Source of the DNA: Clostridia bacterium BRH_c25
GTDB lineage: Bacteria; Bacillota_A; Clostridia; Lutisporales; Lutisporaceae
Length of the DNA: 6,703 bases
NCBI GenBank assembly: GCA_001515955.1
Contig: LOES01000061.1
Span: 1 to 6,703 of the forward strand
Reading direction: 5' to 3'
Below are positions 5,801 through 6,703 of the stretch, piece by piece. Position 1 is the first letter of the stretch. Each line of letters begins with the position of its first letter. The notes beneath the pieces are model-generated. The model was not told the DNA's origin. It saw nothing but the letters and a program-made list of their open reading frames with translations, and did not search any database. The position numbers and the translations under genes are program-made.

Positions 5801-6703
5801 TTAAAACGTTGTAAGACAGATTGGTTTTTCAGGCATCTCGAATATTTTGTCTACTATATCTGCATATTTATTGTCTGAAATCCGGGCAATACCATACTTA
5901 AGAAGTGCTTTGAAGCCAACAGCCCCTACTATAAGGGATGAGAAATCAGCGATGTCCAGGTCTACTGCTGCTTCATATTCACTGCCCTCTGCTATACTGA
6001 CCCTTCCCCCGGTGAAGTGTATTGTAATGCTCTTGTTATTTTCTTCTATAAAGCTGTCTCTGATGTTCAATCTGAGCTTGCAGCTCTGGTTATTGAAATT
6101 ATGCTCTTTAAGAGCCTCAAACAGTATCCTTGTGTCTGTAACCCTATACATCAGGCCGACTCCCTGCAGGTTGCTCTCGTGATATACCGGAGCCATAAGA
6201 TTGTCTGAGCTATCCCTGGGCTCCAAGAGCAAATGATAAAAATTTTCGTCAAAGGTGTTGAATATTACCCTATTTATCTGATCCTCCTGTGTATTGAGAA
6301 AGGTTAACAACGACCTCAGGGCTTCTGTGTTTTCATATAGGAATTCCTTGATAACTATATCATTTTTCAATCCGTTTTCCTGACTGGCTTTTTTGAACAT
6401 AAAAACTATATAACCTTCTATCCTGCTGTCTTTCTTATATACTGCAATCTTGTTCTGCGGCACTGTAAAAATGTTGTTGAGTTCTGCTTCCGTCCTGTCT
6501 ATCATGCCATTGGTATTCTCGGCTATTCTGGCATAGCAGTCCGATAGAAGCTGCTTGTCTCCTTCAAAAGCGAATTTAACACGGCTTTTTACCCCCCCTT
6601 TTGGAAGGTCCTTGGGTTTTATACTGTACTGGTTCAATTTAGTTCCAAAACCAAACCCCATACTTTTATAAAAATCGGGCCTGAAGGGGTAAAGCATGGC
6701 TAT
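5801..6703 (-). CDS. Eis-like GNAT acetyltransferase (5' end outside window)
   Basis: The frame is open to the right edge and gives 300 C-terminal residues of a protein that is normally about 400 long. The ATG at 6697 is internal, because the upstream codons continue in frame and the full N-terminal GNAT acetyl-CoA domain is expected outside. LYPFRPDFYKSMGFGFGTKLNQY matches the block of Eis proteins that carries the catalytic tyrosine (Y12 of this fragment; Tyr126 in the mycobacterial enzyme). A second GNAT-like domain (about residues 40-175) follows. The last 120 residues (from VGLMYRVTD, ending PICLTTF) fit the SCP2-like C-terminal domain. The terminal phenylalanine is notable because in mycobacterial Eis the C-terminal carboxylate acts as the general base. 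Family members acetylate amines of aminoglycosides or lysines, but the substrate here cannot be predicted. The stop lies 54 bp ahead of the membrane-signalling gene on the same strand. Confidence 0.88.
   Translation of the reverse strand: MAMLYPFRPDFYKSMGFGFGTKLNQYSIKPKDLPKGGVKSRVKFAFEGDKQLLSDCYARIAENTNGMIDRTEAELNNIFTVPQNKIAVYKKDSRIEGYIVFMFKKASQENGLKNDIVIKEFLYENTEALRSLLTFLNTQEDQINRVIFNTFDENFYHLLLEPRDSSDNLMAPVYHESNLQGVGLMYRVTDTRILFEALKEHNFNNQSCKLRLNIRDSFIEENNKSITIHFTGGRVSIAEGSEYEAAVDLDIADFSSLIVGAVGFKALLKYGIARISDNKYADIVDKIFEMPEKPICLTTF

Noticed and set aside
5847..6182. 111-codon plus-strand open frame opposite the Eis-like gene
   Set aside because: It is a shadow of a well-supported coding frame, with no ribosome binding site.

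Overview
The window looks like chromosomal DNA of an anaerobic, low-to-moderate G+C Bacillota, most likely class Clostridia. The evidence is strong AGGAGG-type ribosome binding sites, AT-rich intergenic DNA with sigma-A-like promoters, and the gene families present: a PadR/HAAS-SEDS pair, a seleno-type YedE, a DUF3343 protein and an Eis-like GNAT. No species can be named from this sequence. There are no tRNA or rRNA genes, CRISPR arrays or complete mobile elements.

Left block, all minus strand (1-2685). A PadR-family repressor gene is transcribed from a well-formed promoter buried in a large double-palindromic operator. It overlaps the start of a gene for a membrane protein that joins a short cytoplasmic HAAS-like prefix to a reduced FtsW/RodA/SpoVE (SEDS) core. 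After a 137-bp gap with its own candidate promoter comes a class V aminotransferase of the cysteine desulfurase / selenocysteine lyase kind, cut by the left window edge.

Centre (2686-4550). A gene-free stretch of about 300 bp contains a compact G+C-richer island with hairpin potential, then an AT-rich leader. Next is a tight plus-strand operon of three genes: a YedE-family membrane transporter of the selenium-associated type, a single-domain TusA-like sulfur carrier and a DUF3343 putative Se/S carrier. The genes overlap or are 1 bp apart, and the operon ends in a perfect 18-bp stem terminator. With the nearby desulfurase, the set looks like a sulfur or selenium uptake and persulfide/perselenide hand-off module: membrane entry, cysteine-based carriers and a PLP enzyme that can generate the chalcogen. 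The usual partners (selD, selA, selB, full-length yedF) are not in the window.

Right block, minus strand (4553-6703). A six-transmembrane protein with a divergent, shortened chemoreceptor-like signalling hairpin lies 54 bp downstream of an Eis-like GNAT acetyltransferase, which is cut by the right window edge. These two genes converge on the selenium/sulfur operon and share its terminator. They are probably co-transcribed.
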